A stretch of 64,000 bases of DNA from Streptomyces sp. 135 (lineage in GTDB: Bacteria; Actinomycetota; Actinomycetes; Streptomycetales; Streptomycetaceae), in contig NZ_CP075691.1 of NCBI RefSeq assembly GCF_020026305.1, forward strand, positions 7,130,001 through 7,194,000, read 5' to 3'. The notes under the pieces were generated by a model that saw only the letters and a program-made list of their open reading frames with translations, was not told where the DNA came from and made no database searches. Below, in pieces: positions 50,434-58,842 of the stretch. The first letter of the stretch is position 1; the number at the start of each line of letters is the position of its first letter. The translations under genes were made by a program, and so were the position numbers.

Positions 50434-51855
50434 GTGCCGTCGATGCTTGATGCCGTCGTCGTGGGAGCGGGGCCGAACGGCCTGACCGCCGCCGTCGAGC
50501 TGGCCCGCCGCGGCTTCTCCGTGGCCGTCTTCGAGGCCAGGAGCACCGTGGGGGGCGGCGCGCGCACCGAGGAGCTGACGCTCCCCGGCTTCCGCCACGA
50601 CCCCTGCTCGGCCGCCCACCCACTGGGGGTCAACTCCCCGGCGTTCCGCGCCATGCCCCTGGAGCGGTACGGCCTGGAGTGGCTGCACGCCCGGCTGCCC
50701 ATGGCGCACCCCTTCCCGGACGGCAGCGCCGCCGTGCTGGCCCGCTCGGTCGCCGAGACCGCCGCCTCCTTCGGGCCGCGTGACGCGGGGACGTACCGAC
50801 GCCTGGTGGAGCCCTTCCTCCCGAAGTGGGACGTCCTGCTGCGGGACTTCATGTCCCTGCCGATGAGTGCGCTGCCGCGCGACCCCGTCACCCTCGGCCG
50901 CTTCGGCCTCGCGGGCCTGCCCCCGTCGACGTGGCTGATGCGGCGCTTCCACGACGACCGGGCCCGCACCCTGTTCGCGGGGCTCGTCGCCCATGTCATC
51001 GCGCCGCTCGACGGCATCATCACCAGCGGCGTCGGCATGGTCTTCGCGCTGGCCGCGCACGCCCGCGGCTGGCCGGTCGCGCGGGGCGGCTCCCAGTCCA
51101 TCTCCGACGCCCTCACCGCGTACCTGCGCGACCTCGGCGGCGCCGTCCACACGGACTACGAGGTGAAGCGGCTCGACGACCTGCCGCCCGCCCGCGCCTA
51201 CGTCTTCGACACCTCCCCGACCGCGCTCGCCCGGATCGCCGGACTCGGCAGCGCCTATACCGGGTATCGGTACGGCGCCGGTGTCTTCAAGGTCGACTAC
51301 GCCCTCGACGGCCCCGTCCCCTGGACCGCCGAGGAGGCGCGGTCCGCCGGGACGGTGCAGGTCGCCGCCAGCCGAGCCGAGATCGGTGCCGCGCTGCACG
51401 CCGCCTCGCGCGAGGGGCGGGCCCCGGACCCGCCGTTCCTGATCACCGTGCAGCCCAGCGTCGCCGACCCGACCCGGGCCCCGGCGGGCAAGCACGTCTT
51501 CTGGGCGTACGGCCACGTGCCGAACGGCTGGGAGGGCGACCTGACCGACGCGATCGAGCGGCAGCTGGAGCGGTTCGCGCCCGGCTTCCGCGACCGCGTC
51601 CTCGCCCGCGCCACCTCGGGCCCGCCCGAACTCGCCGCGCGCAACGCCAACTACGTGGGCGGCGACATCGCCTGCGGCGCGGCCAGCGGACTCCAGCTGC
51701 TGCTGCGGCCGAAGCTCTCCCTGTTCCCGTACGCGACGAAGCACCCGGCGGTCTTCATCTGCTCGTCCGCGACGCCCCCGGGGCCCGGCGTCCACGGCAT
51801 GTCCGGGCACAACGCGGCCAAGGCCGTGTGGAAGCGGCTGCGGGCGGCCGCATGA
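50434..51855 (+). CDS. NAD(P)/FAD-dependent oxidoreductase, phytoene desaturase-like
   Basis: A 473-residue flavoprotein. The dinucleotide fold is VVVGAGPNGLTAAVELARRG followed by the EARSTVGGGARTEEL loop. The C-terminal signature is HPAVFICSSATPPGPGVHGM, as in CrtI-like desaturase relatives (PYROXD2-type). No carotenoid genes are present, so a carotenoid role is not supported. GTG 50434 has GAAGGAG upstream, and a TATCCT box at about 50390 is a plausible promoter. Its stop overlaps the macrodomain start. Confidence 0.85.
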   Translation: MPSMLDAVVVGAGPNGLTAAVELARRGFSVAVFEARSTVGGGARTEELTLPGFRHDPCSAAHPLGVNSPAFRAMPLERYGLEWLHARLPMAHPFPDGSAAVLARSVAETAASFGPRDAGTYRRLVEPFLPKWDVLLRDFMSLPMSALPRDPVTLGRFGLAGLPPSTWLMRRFHDDRARTLFAGLVAHVIAPLDGIITSGVGMVFALAAHARGWPVARGGSQSISDALTAYLRDLGGAVHTDYEVKRLDDLPPARAYVFDTSPTALARIAGLGSAYTGYRYGAGVFKVDYALDGPVPWTAEEARSAGTVQVAASRAEIGAALHAASREGRAPDPPFLITVQPSVADPTRAPAGKHVFWAYGHVPNGWEGDLTDAIERQLERFAPGFRDRVLARATSGPPELAARNANYVGGDIACGAASGLQLLLRPKLSLFPYATKHPAVFICSSATPPGPGVHGMSGHNAAKAVWKRLRAAA

Positions 51856-52427
51856 GGAGCAGCAGTATGCGGAGCAGCAGTATGAGGAGCGAGCGCGTGA
51901 CCGTACCCATCACCCTGGTCCTGGGCGACATCACGGCGCAGCACGCCGACGCCGTCGTCAACGCCGCCAATTCCTCCCTGCTGGGCGGCGGCGGGGTCGA
52001 CGGCGCGATCCACCGGCGCGGCGGGCCCGCGATCCTCGCCGACTGCCGGCGCCTGCGCGCCTCTCACTGGGGCAAGGGCCTGCCCACGGGGCAGGCCGTC
52101 GCCACCACCGCGGGCCGGCTCCCCGCCACGCACGTGATCCACACCGTGGGACCCGTGTGGTCCGCCACCGAGGACCGCTCCGCGCTGCTCGCCTCCTGCC
52201 ACCGCGAGGCGCTGCGGGTCGCGGCCGAGGTCGGCGCGCGCACCGTCGCCTTCCCCGCGATCTCCACCGGGGTCTACCGCTGGCCCCTCGACGACGCGGC
52301 CCGCATCGCCGTGGGCGCGGTCCGGGAGGCCGCTGACCCTGCCCTCTTCGACGAGGTGCGGTTCGTGCTCTTCGACCAGGCCGCGCACGACGCGTTCGCC
52401 GAGGCACTGGCCGCCCATGACGGCTAG
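51852..52427 (+). CDS. Macrodomain O-acetyl-ADP-ribose deacetylase-like protein
   Basis: A macrodomain protein of 176-191 residues. The ADP-ribose site is visible in VLGDITAQHADAVVNAANSS, LLGGGGVDGAIHRRGGPAIL and FPAISTGVYRWPLDDAARIA. It should remove acetyl from O-acetyl-ADP-ribose or ADP-ribose from proteins. The 5' end contains a 15-bp unit repeated almost three times (MRSSS-MRSSS-MRSE), each with an ATG and an AGGAGC/CGGAGC element. ATG 51852 overlaps the upstream stop; GTG 51897 has AGGAG seven bases upstream and matches the family N-terminus. Confidence 0.88.
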   Translation: MRSSSMRSSSMRSERVTVPITLVLGDITAQHADAVVNAANSSLLGGGGVDGAIHRRGGPAILADCRRLRASHWGKGLPTGQAVATTAGRLPATHVIHTVGPVWSATEDRSALLASCHREALRVAAEVGARTVAFPAISTGVYRWPLDDAARIAVGAVREAADPALFDEVRFVLFDQAAHDAFAEALAAHDG

Positions 52428-52493
52428 CGGGGCGACCCTGGCAGTGCGAGGTTGATGTCGGATTCTCGCCAGTCATGCCCCGAGGGATCCGCG

Positions 52494-53984
52494 ATGCTTG
52501 AGCGTATGCACACCGACACCGAGCGCTGTGTACGCGCCGTTCAGTCGAAGGACGCCCGCTTCGACGGCTGGTTCTTCACGGCCGTTGTCACCACCCGCAT
52601 CTACTGCCGTCCCAGCTGCCCGGTCGTGCCGCCCAAGGCGGAGAACATGACCTTCTACCCGAGCGCCGCCGCCTGTCAGCAGGCCGGCTTCCGGGCCTGC
52701 AAGCGGTGCCGCCCGGACAGCACGCCCGGTTCGCCCGAGTGGAACCAGCGGGCCGATCTCGTCGCCCGCGCCATGCGCCTCATCGGTGACGGCATCGTCG
52801 ACCGCGAAGGCGTCCCGGGCCTCGCGGGCCGCCTCGGCTACAGCGCCCGCCAGGTGGAGCGCCAGCTCCTCGCCGAGCTGGGCGCGGGACCGCTGGCGCT
52901 CGCCCGCGCCCAGCGGGCCCAGACCGCGCGGCTGCTCATCGAGACGACCGCCCTGCCCATGGCGGAGATCGCCTTCGCCGCCGGGTTCTCGTCGATCCGC
53001 ACCTTCAACGACACGGTGCGCGAAGTCTTCGCCCTCGCCCCCAAAGAGCTGCGCGCCCGCGCGCCGAAGCAGGCCGCGGGCGCGGCACCGGCGACCTCCG
53101 GCTCGCTCTGTCTGCGGCTGCCGTTCCGTGCCCCGCTCAACCCCGACAACCTCTTCGGGCATCTCATCGCGACCGCCGTCCCGGGCGTCGAGGAGTGGCG
53201 CGGCGGCGCCTACCGCAGGACCCTGAGCCTCCCCTACGGGCACGGCGTCGTCGCCCTCACCCCGTACCCCGACCACATCGGCTGCCGGCTGAGCCTCACC
53301 GACCTGCGCGATCTGACCATCGCCATCAGCCGCTGCCGCCGCATGCTCGACCTGGACGCCGATCCGGCCGCCGTCGACGGCCAGTTGCGCGACGACCCCG
53401 TGCTCGCGCCGCTCGTCGACAAGGCACCGGGGCGGCGGGTGCCACGCACCGTCGACGAGGCCGAGTTCGCCGTGCGCGCCGTCCTCGGCCAGCAGGTCTC
53501 CACGGCCGCCGCCCGCACCCACGCCGCGCGCCTCGTCACCGCGCACGGCACACCCGTCAAGGACCCCGAGGGCGGCCTCACCCACCTCTTCCCGAGCCCG
53601 CAGTCCCTGGCCGCGCTCGACCCGGAGGCGCTCGCCCTGCCCCGCAGCCGCCGCGCCACGCTGACCACGCTCGTACGCCACCTCGCCGACGGCAGCCTCC
53701 GGCTCGGCGTGGAGAGCGGCTGGGAGGAGGCCCGCGCCCGGCTCACCGAACTCCCCGGCTTCGGGCCCTGGACGGTCGAGGTCATCGCGATGCGCGCGCT
53801 CGGCGACCCCGACGCCTTCCTCCCCTCCGACCTCGGCATCCGGCGCACCGCACGGGAGCTGGGCCTGCCGCACACCCCCGCCGCGCTCACCGCGCGCGCC
53901 GCCGCCTGGCGGCCCTGGCGGGCGTACGCGGTGCAGTACTTGTGGGCCACCGACGACCACCCGATCAACCGCATCCCCGCGTGA
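52494..53984 (+). CDS. alkA: Ada-AlkA fusion: methyl-phosphotriester sensor with 3-methyladenine glycosylase
   Basis: 496 residues. The N-terminal Ada zinc domain has Cys38, Cys42, Cys69 and Cys72 (IYCRPSC and CKRC), where Cys38 would accept methyl from DNA phosphotriesters. An AraC-type helix-turn-helix follows (residues about 95-185, LPMAEIAFAAGFSSIRTFND). The C-terminal half is an AlkA HhH-GPD glycosylase (AVLGQQVSTAAARTHAARLV, TELPGFGPWTVEVIAMRALG, with the catalytic aspartate in FLPSDLGIRR). It senses and repairs alkylated DNA and probably activates its own operon with the downstream methyltransferase. ATG 52494 has GAGGG upstream; ATG 52506 is possible. Confidence 0.92.
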   Translation: MLERMHTDTERCVRAVQSKDARFDGWFFTAVVTTRIYCRPSCPVVPPKAENMTFYPSAAACQQAGFRACKRCRPDSTPGSPEWNQRADLVARAMRLIGDGIVDREGVPGLAGRLGYSARQVERQLLAELGAGPLALARAQRAQTARLLIETTALPMAEIAFAAGFSSIRTFNDTVREVFALAPKELRARAPKQAAGAAPATSGSLCLRLPFRAPLNPDNLFGHLIATAVPGVEEWRGGAYRRTLSLPYGHGVVALTPYPDHIGCRLSLTDLRDLTIAISRCRRMLDLDADPAAVDGQLRDDPVLAPLVDKAPGRRVPRTVDEAEFAVRAVLGQQVSTAAARTHAARLVTAHGTPVKDPEGGLTHLFPSPQSLAALDPEALALPRSRRATLTTLVRHLADGSLRLGVESGWEEARARLTELPGFGPWTVEVIAMRALGDPDAFLPSDLGIRRTARELGLPHTPAALTARAAAWRPWRAYAVQYLWATDDHPINRIPA

Positions 53985-54002
53985 ACGTAAAGGGACATCA
54001 GA

Positions 54003-54518
54003 ATGGAACGCCTGCACACCGTCCTCGACAGCCCCTACGGGCCGCTCACCCTCGTCGCCACCGACGGCGTTCTCAGCGGTCTTTACATGTCCGACCAGCG
54101 CCACCGGCCGGCGCAGGAGACGTTCGGCGAACGCGACCCGGCGCCCTTCGGCGAGGCGATCAGCCAGCTCAAAGCCTATTTCGCGGGGGAGTTGAAAGAG
54201 TTCGACCTGCCGCTGCGGCTGGACGGCACGCCGTTCCAGCGCATGGTCTGGGACGAGCTCCTGCGCATCCCCTACGGCGAGGTCCGTACGTACGGTGAAC
54301 TCGCCGAGATCCTCGGCAAGCCCGGCGCCTCCCGCGCGGTCGGCCTCGCCAACGGCAAGAACCCGATCAGCGTCATCGTCCCCTGCCACCGCGTCGTCGG
54401 CGCCAACGGCAACCTCACGGGATACGGCGGCGGACTCGACCGCAAGCAGCGGCTGCTCGTCTTCGAGGGCGGCGGCCTGGGCGTGGGCGTGAGCGGTGGG
54501 GAGGACGCCCTCTTCTAA
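54003..54518 (+). CDS. ogt: Methylated-DNA-protein cysteine methyltransferase
   Basis: A 171-residue suicide enzyme that moves the alkyl group from O6-alkylguanine to its own cysteine. The active site is IVPCHRVVGANG (Cys128). The DNA-binding helix is RTYGELAEILGKPGASRAVG, and the C-terminal GYGGGLDRKQRLL is standard. It starts 18 bases after the Ada-AlkA stop and forms an alkylation-repair operon with it. Confidence 0.95.
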   Translation: MERLHTVLDSPYGPLTLVATDGVLSGLYMSDQRHRPAQETFGERDPAPFGEAISQLKAYFAGELKEFDLPLRLDGTPFQRMVWDELLRIPYGEVRTYGELAEILGKPGASRAVGLANGKNPISVIVPCHRVVGANGNLTGYGGGLDRKQRLLVFEGGGLGVGVSGGEDALF

Positions 54519-54538
54519 CGGGGCCCGGGCACCAGGTG

Positions 54539-55039
54539 TCAGCCGACCCGGTGCCCGTCCTCCAGCTCGGCGGGGCCGTCACCGCGCGCCAGCGCGTCGA
54601 GCGCCGCCGCGACCCGGCGGCCCGTCGCGCCCAGCAGCAGCTCCGCGACCTCCTCGGGGGCCACGAGCCGCCAGGAGAGCAACTCCTCCTCCTGGAGCCT
54701 GATCGACTTCAGCTGCTCCGTGTCCAGCACCCCGCCGTCGTACAGGTACGCCACCAGCGGCGGACGCGGGCGCCGGGGGCCCGGCGGCACCCAGTCCACC
54801 GCGAGCAGCCGCCCGAGCGGCACGTCGAGCCCGATCTCCTCCAGCGTCTCCCTGCGCGCTCCCTGGCGGGGCGTCTCCCCGGTGTCCGACTCGACGGTCC
54901 CGCCGGGCAGCGCCCAGCCCTCGCGGTAGTTGGGCTCGACGAGGAGGACCCGGCCCTCCACGTCCCGGAAGAGCGCGGCGGCTCCGACCAGGACGCGCGG
55001 GAGGCCCGCTATGTACGTGGCGTAGTCCTGAGTGGTCAT
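54539..55039 (-). CDS. Nudix hydrolase
   Basis: A 166-residue Nudix protein that hydrolyses nucleoside-diphosphate-linked compounds. The Nudix box is GGTVESDTGETPRQGARRET continuing LEEIGLDV, with all catalytic glutamates. The beta-strand before it, GRVLLVEPNYREGWALPGG, is typical. The ATG at 55039 is preceded by TACCCT and a 6-base gap without a ribosome site, so the transcript is probably leaderless. Substrate unknown. It converges on ogt. Confidence 0.9.
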   Translation of the reverse strand: MTTQDYATYIAGLPRVLVGAAALFRDVEGRVLLVEPNYREGWALPGGTVESDTGETPRQGARRETLEEIGLDVPLGRLLAVDWVPPGPRRPRPPLVAYLYDGGVLDTEQLKSIRLQEEELLSWRLVAPEEVAELLLGATGRRVAAALDALARGDGPAELEDGHRVG

Positions 55040-55045
55040 CGGGGA

Positions 55046-55051
55046 AGGGTA
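55046..55051 (-). promoter_or_regulatory. -10 box for leaderless Nudix transcript
   Basis: On the minus strand TACCCT is followed by six bases and the ATG, matching the TAnnnT leaderless pattern found at other genes in this window. Confidence 0.45.
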
Positions 55052-55255
55052 GCGCCGGACCGGTCGCACGGTCGGGACTGATCGATCATTTCCACGGTTC
55101 AGTGACCGGGAATGCGGTGATAAAGGGCGGTTTTCCGTCGTGATGCGCCGTCCCGCTCCGCAGGCGGCCATGGGCAGGGAGCCCCTCCTGCGGTTATGGT
55201 CGCAGCGGCGCGACTGCCTTGCGGTGAGCAAGGCCGGAAGCAAGGGGAATGCAAG

Positions 55256-56440
55256 GTGGCGGACGCTTCAGGGACGGCGGGACGCGAGCAGCGGGTGCGG
55301 CGCGAGCAGGCGCGGCACGTGCTCATCGCCGCGGACAAGTTCAAGGGTTCGCTCACGGCCGTGCAGGTCGCTGAGCGGGTGACGGCCGGGCTGCGCGCCG
55401 TCGCCCCCGAGGTGTCGGTCGAGGCGCTGCCGGTCGCCGACGGCGGTGACGGCACGGTCGCCGCGGCCGTCGCGGGCGGCTTCGAGCGGCGCGACGTCAC
55501 CGTGACGGGGCCGCTCGGCGACCGGGTGACGGCGGCGTACGCCCTCAAGGGCGGCACCGCCGTGGTGGAGATGGCAGAGGCCTCCGGCCTCCAGCTGCTC
55601 CCCGAGGGCGTCTTCGCGCCGCTCACGTCCACGACGTACGGCTCCGGCGAGCTGATCCGCGCCGCGCTCGACGCGGGGGCCCGCACCATCGTCTTCGGCG
55701 TCGGCGGCAGCGCCACGACCGACGGCGGCGCGGGCATGCTGGCCGCGCTCGGCGCCCGCTTCCTCGACGCGGACGGTGAGCCCGTCGCGCCGGGCGGCGG
55801 TCCGCTGAAGGAGCTGGCCACCGCGGACCTGTCGGGGCTCGACCCGCGGCTGAAGGACGTCGACATCGTGCTCGCCAGCGATGTCGACAATCCGCTGACC
55901 GGGCCGAAGGGGGCGCCGGCCGTGTACGGGCCGCAGAAGGGGGCGAGCCCGGAGGACGTCGCCGCGCTGGACGCGGCGCTCGCGCACTTCGCCGCGGTCC
56001 TGGAGAAGTCCATCGGGCCCGAGGCCGCCGAGTACGCGCAGTCGCCGGGGGCGGGTGCCGCGGGTGGCATCGGGTACGGCGCGCTCGTGGGGCTCGGGGC
56101 GGGCTTCCGGCCCGGCATCGAGGTCATGCTGGACGTGCTCGGCTTCGCGTCCGCGTTGGAGCGGGCCACCCTTGTGATCACCGGGGAGGGGTCGCTCGAC
56201 GAGCAGACGCTGCACGGCAAGGCGCCCGCCGGGGTGGCCTCCGCTGCGCGCGCCGCCGGTGTCGAGGTCGTCGCGGTCTGCGGGCGTCTCGCGCTGCCGC
56301 CGGAGGTTCTCGGCAGGGCGGGGATTCGGCGGGCGTACGCCTTGACGGACATCGAGCCGGATGTGGCGCGGTGCATCGCTGAGGCGGGGCCGATTCTGGA
56401 GGAGCTTGCGGGGCGGCTGGGGCGGGACTACTTGGCGTAG
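55256..56440 (+). CDS. glxK: Glycerate kinase
   Basis: A 394-residue GlxK-type kinase that phosphorylates D-glycerate with ATP. Family motifs are VLIAADKFKGSLTAVQVAER, PVADGGDGTVAAAVAGG, IVFGVGGSATTDGGAGMLAA, GAAGGIGYGALVGLGAGFRP and ITGEGSLDEQTLHGKAPAGV. The first 24 residues are extra to the family. GTG 55256 is preceded by AAGGGG at about 8 bases. A small hairpin (GCCTTGC/GCAAGGC) lies just upstream in the leader. No glyoxylate genes are adjacent. Confidence 0.92.
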   Translation: MADASGTAGREQRVRREQARHVLIAADKFKGSLTAVQVAERVTAGLRAVAPEVSVEALPVADGGDGTVAAAVAGGFERRDVTVTGPLGDRVTAAYALKGGTAVVEMAEASGLQLLPEGVFAPLTSTTYGSGELIRAALDAGARTIVFGVGGSATTDGGAGMLAALGARFLDADGEPVAPGGGPLKELATADLSGLDPRLKDVDIVLASDVDNPLTGPKGAPAVYGPQKGASPEDVAALDAALAHFAAVLEKSIGPEAAEYAQSPGAGAAGGIGYGALVGLGAGFRPGIEVMLDVLGFASALERATLVITGEGSLDEQTLHGKAPAGVASAARAAGVEVVAVCGRLALPPEVLGRAGIRRAYALTDIEPDVARCIAEAGPILEELAGRLGRDYLA

Positions 56441-56502
56441 GGCCTGGGCGGGGTCCGGGGGGCGTTTGCCGTTCCGGGGGCCGTTGCGGGGTGCGGGTGT
56501 GG

Positions 56503-56550
56503 GGTTGGTTGCTCGCGCAGTTCCCCGCGCCCCTTACGGGGCGCCCCCTA
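56503..56550. repeat. Streptomyces-type extragenic repeat with hairpin
   Basis: The segment containing GGTTGCTCGCGCAGTTCCCC and GCGCCCCTTACGGGGCGC matches a repeat I know to be scattered through many Streptomyces genomes at gene ends. The second part is a perfect hairpin (GCGCCCC/GGGGCGC). It lies between the converging glycerate kinase and PucR genes and probably acts as terminator. Confidence 0.6.
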
Positions 56551-57759
56551 TCCCGGCGTCAGTCTGTGGGCCTCCACCGCCAACGCCACCTCCACCAGAT
56601 CCCTCGGTCTCGCCAGGGAGCGGGACGTCAGTTGTTCCAGGCGGCGCAGGCGGTTGAAGACCGTGTTGCGGTGGCAGTAGAGCCGGGCCGCCGCCCGGCC
56701 CGCCGAACCCTCGCAGGACAGCCACGCGTCGAGGGTTTCCAGCAGCACCGCGCGGTCCGCCGGTTCCAGTGCGAGGACCTCGCCCAGCACGTCCGTGACC
56801 AGCCGTCCCGCCAGCTCCGGCTGGCTCACCAGCAGGGCGGTCGGCATCCGCCGGTCCAGGCGTACGATGCCGGTCGCGTCCGGCGGACACGTGCGCAGCG
56901 CCAGTTCCGCGAGGCGCCGCGCATGGCCGAGGTCCGCGAGGCCGCCCACCACGGGGCTGATGCCGCCGGGGCCCGGGCACCGCCCGTCGAGCAGCCGGGC
57001 GAGGCCGTCGAGCCCCTCGTCCGGGCCGAGCGCGACCACACCCACCTCGCAGTCCGTCCGCATCCGCCACACGAAGCGGAACCCAGGCCGCTGGATCTGC
57101 CGGTGGAACGCCTCGCGCCCGTCACGCCGCTCCACGCGCAGCACCACCACCGCGTACGGGCCGTGCTCGGGCAGGTCGAGCCCGGCCGCCGCGCGCGCCG
57201 CCAGGCCCGGCGCCTGCCGCCCCTCCAGGAGCGCGTCGAGCAGCGCCTGCAACTGCTCGTCGGTGCGCCGGCGCAACTCCAGTTCGGTCGCCCGGTACGC
57301 GTCGGACGCCACCGCCGCCTGCGCGTCCACCGCCGACCACACCATCGTCGCCGAACGCATCAGGACCGCCAGCTTCTCCGGGTCCTTGCCCGCCACCCCC
57401 TCCAGCAGCGAATCCCACACCAGATAGCCCGCGTTGCGGTACGAGTGCACCAACAGGTCCAGCGGCAGGCCCTGTTGGGCGCGCCGCCGGCCCGACTCCT
57501 CCGCGTACTCCAGGTCGCGGCGCGGCGAGGCCCGCGGCGCCGAGATCGCCTCGATGCCGATCCGCATGGCCTCCTCGGCCTCGCGCCAGTGCACGTCGTA
57601 CGGCAGCACACGCCCGAACACGGGGGAGTGCTCGGAGAGCTGGCGCAGGTGCTCGTCGACGAGCTCGGGCACCCGGGGCAGCAGGGCCGTGCACGCCTCC
57701 TTGAGGAGTCTCCAGTCGTGGCCGGTGCGAGGCCTGCGGCCGTTCGTGGGCCCGGTCAT
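56548..57759 (-). CDS. PucR-family (CdaR-type) transcriptional regulator
   Basis: A 403-residue regulator. The N-terminal half is helical (PELVDEHLRQLSEHSPVFGR, then EESGRRRAQQGLPLDLLVHS). The middle resembles a degenerate GGDEF-like domain. The C-terminus is the PucR helix-turn-helix: LLETLDAWLSCEGSAGRAAA and LYCHRNTVFNRLRRLEQLTS. PucR-type proteins activate uptake or catabolic genes for purines, amino acids and similar compounds. ATG 57759 has GGAGGG four bases upstream. It is divergent from the five-gene ABC transporter operon and most likely controls it. Confidence 0.88.
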   Translation of the reverse strand: MTGPTNGRRPRTGHDWRLLKEACTALLPRVPELVDEHLRQLSEHSPVFGRVLPYDVHWREAEEAMRIGIEAISAPRASPRRDLEYAEESGRRRAQQGLPLDLLVHSYRNAGYLVWDSLLEGVAGKDPEKLAVLMRSATMVWSAVDAQAAVASDAYRATELELRRRTDEQLQALLDALLEGRQAPGLAARAAAGLDLPEHGPYAVVVLRVERRDGREAFHRQIQRPGFRFVWRMRTDCEVGVVALGPDEGLDGLARLLDGRCPGPGGISPVVGGLADLGHARRLAELALRTCPPDATGIVRLDRRMPTALLVSQPELAGRLVTDVLGEVLALEPADRAVLLETLDAWLSCEGSAGRAAARLYCHRNTVFNRLRRLEQLTSRSLARPRDLVEVALAVEAHRLTPG

Positions 57760-57847
57760 GGATCCCTCCATCGGCGCGCTCCAGGACGTCCTTCGTGCGG
57801 AGGATGCCACGGCCCACCCCCCTCCCGCAGGCCCCTGACACGCGGTC

Positions 57848-57863
57848 TTGTGCGCGTGCACAA
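57848..57863. promoter_or_regulatory. Inverted repeat between PucR gene and ABC transporter operon
   Basis: TTGTGC-GCGT-GCACAA is a perfect 16-bp inverted repeat, 89 bases upstream of the PucR start and 128 bases before the ABC operon start. Its place in the divergent gap makes it the best candidate PucR operator. Confidence 0.5.
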
Positions 57864-57990
57864 CGGCGGGCCGCCGCCGCTGGTCCCCCGCAGCGATTCG
57901 CCCGCTGCCCGTGGACGGGCCGCTCCCGCGGTGCTGGGGTGAGCGCCACGCGACGGCGGACGGGCCGTGCGGGATCTGGAGGGCTGGTAC

Positions 57991-58842
57991 GTGGGTGGTT
58001 CCGACATACGAGGTTCCGGAGTGCGATATCCCGGCGGCTCCGGGCTCGTCGTACGGGAGGTGTCGGTCGGCTACGGCCCCGTGCGCGCCCTGCGCCGGGT
58101 CTCGCTCGACGTGCCGGACGGCACCGTCGTCGCCGTGCTCGGCGGCAACGGCGCGGGCAAGTCGACGCTGCTGCGCGCCGTCTCGCGCACCCTCTCCTTC
58201 CAGGGCGGGGCGCTCACCTCGGGCGACATCCACTTCGACGGCACCCACCTGGCCGGCCTCGCGCCGGACCGCGTGGTCGCCGCCGGGATCTCGCAGGTCC
58301 CGGAAGGGCGGCGGGTGTTCGCCCGCATGACCGTCACCGACAACCTGCGCGCCGGGGCGCTAGGCTCGACCGGGTCGCGCGCCACCAAGGCGGACGCCCT
58401 GCGCCGCGTCCACGAGCTGTTCCCGGTCCTCGCCGAACGCGGCGGCCAGCGCGCCGGACTGCTCTCCGGCGGCGAACAGCAGATGCTTGCCGTGGGCAGG
58501 GCGCTCATGGCCGCCCCGCGCCTGCTGCTCCTCGACGAACCCTCCCTCGGCCTCGCGCCGCTGATGGCCGCCCGCATCGCCGACACGATCCGGGAGATCA
58601 ACGCCCAGGGCACCTCCGTGCTGCTCGTCGAGCAGAACGCCGCGCTCGCGCTGCGGCTCGCCTCCCGCGCGTACGTCCTCGACGTCGGCGAGGTCGCCCT
58701 GTCCGGCCCCGCCGACGAACTCGCCGCCTCCGACGAGGTACGCCGCCGCTACCTCGGCGTGGTCGACGAGGATGCGGCGGCCGACGCCGGCCAGGGCCTC
58801 GGCGCCCTGCCTACCCTGTCGCGCTGGGAGGCCGGACGGTGA
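57991..58842 (+). CDS. livF: Branched-chain-type ABC transporter ATP-binding protein (LivF-like)
   Basis: A 283-residue ATPase. Walker A is GGNGAGKST, the signature LLSGGEQQMLAVGRALM and Walker B LLLLDEPSLGLAP. GISQVPEGRRVFARMTVTDN is diagnostic of LivF-type subunits. It forms a heterodimer with the LivG-like ATPase encoded next. GTG 57991 has GGAGGG seven bases upstream; an earlier GTG at 57967 is possible. The last codons overlap the next gene. Confidence 0.9.
   Translation: MGGSDIRGSGVRYPGGSGLVVREVSVGYGPVRALRRVSLDVPDGTVVAVLGGNGAGKSTLLRAVSRTLSFQGGALTSGDIHFDGTHLAGLAPDRVVAAGISQVPEGRRVFARMTVTDNLRAGALGSTGSRATKADALRRVHELFPVLAERGGQRAGLLSGGEQQMLAVGRALMAAPRLLLLDEPSLGLAPLMAARIADTIREINAQGTSVLLVEQNAALALRLASRAYVLDVGEVALSGPADELAASDEVRRRYLGVVDEDAAADAGQGLGALPTLSRWEAGR

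Noticed and set aside
50434..51855. Carotenoid phytoene desaturase
   Set aside because: The fold fits, but there is no phytoene synthase or other carotenoid gene, so only the general oxidoreductase call is kept.
52473..54389. 638-codon minus-strand frame opposite alkA and ogt
   Set aside because: Reverse reading of high-GC coding sequence with no recognisable motif; alkA and ogt are certain.
55216..55255. Possible riboswitch before glycerate kinase
   Set aside because: Only one 7-bp hairpin (GCCTTGC/GCAAGGC) is seen, and no known riboswitch core could be recognised.
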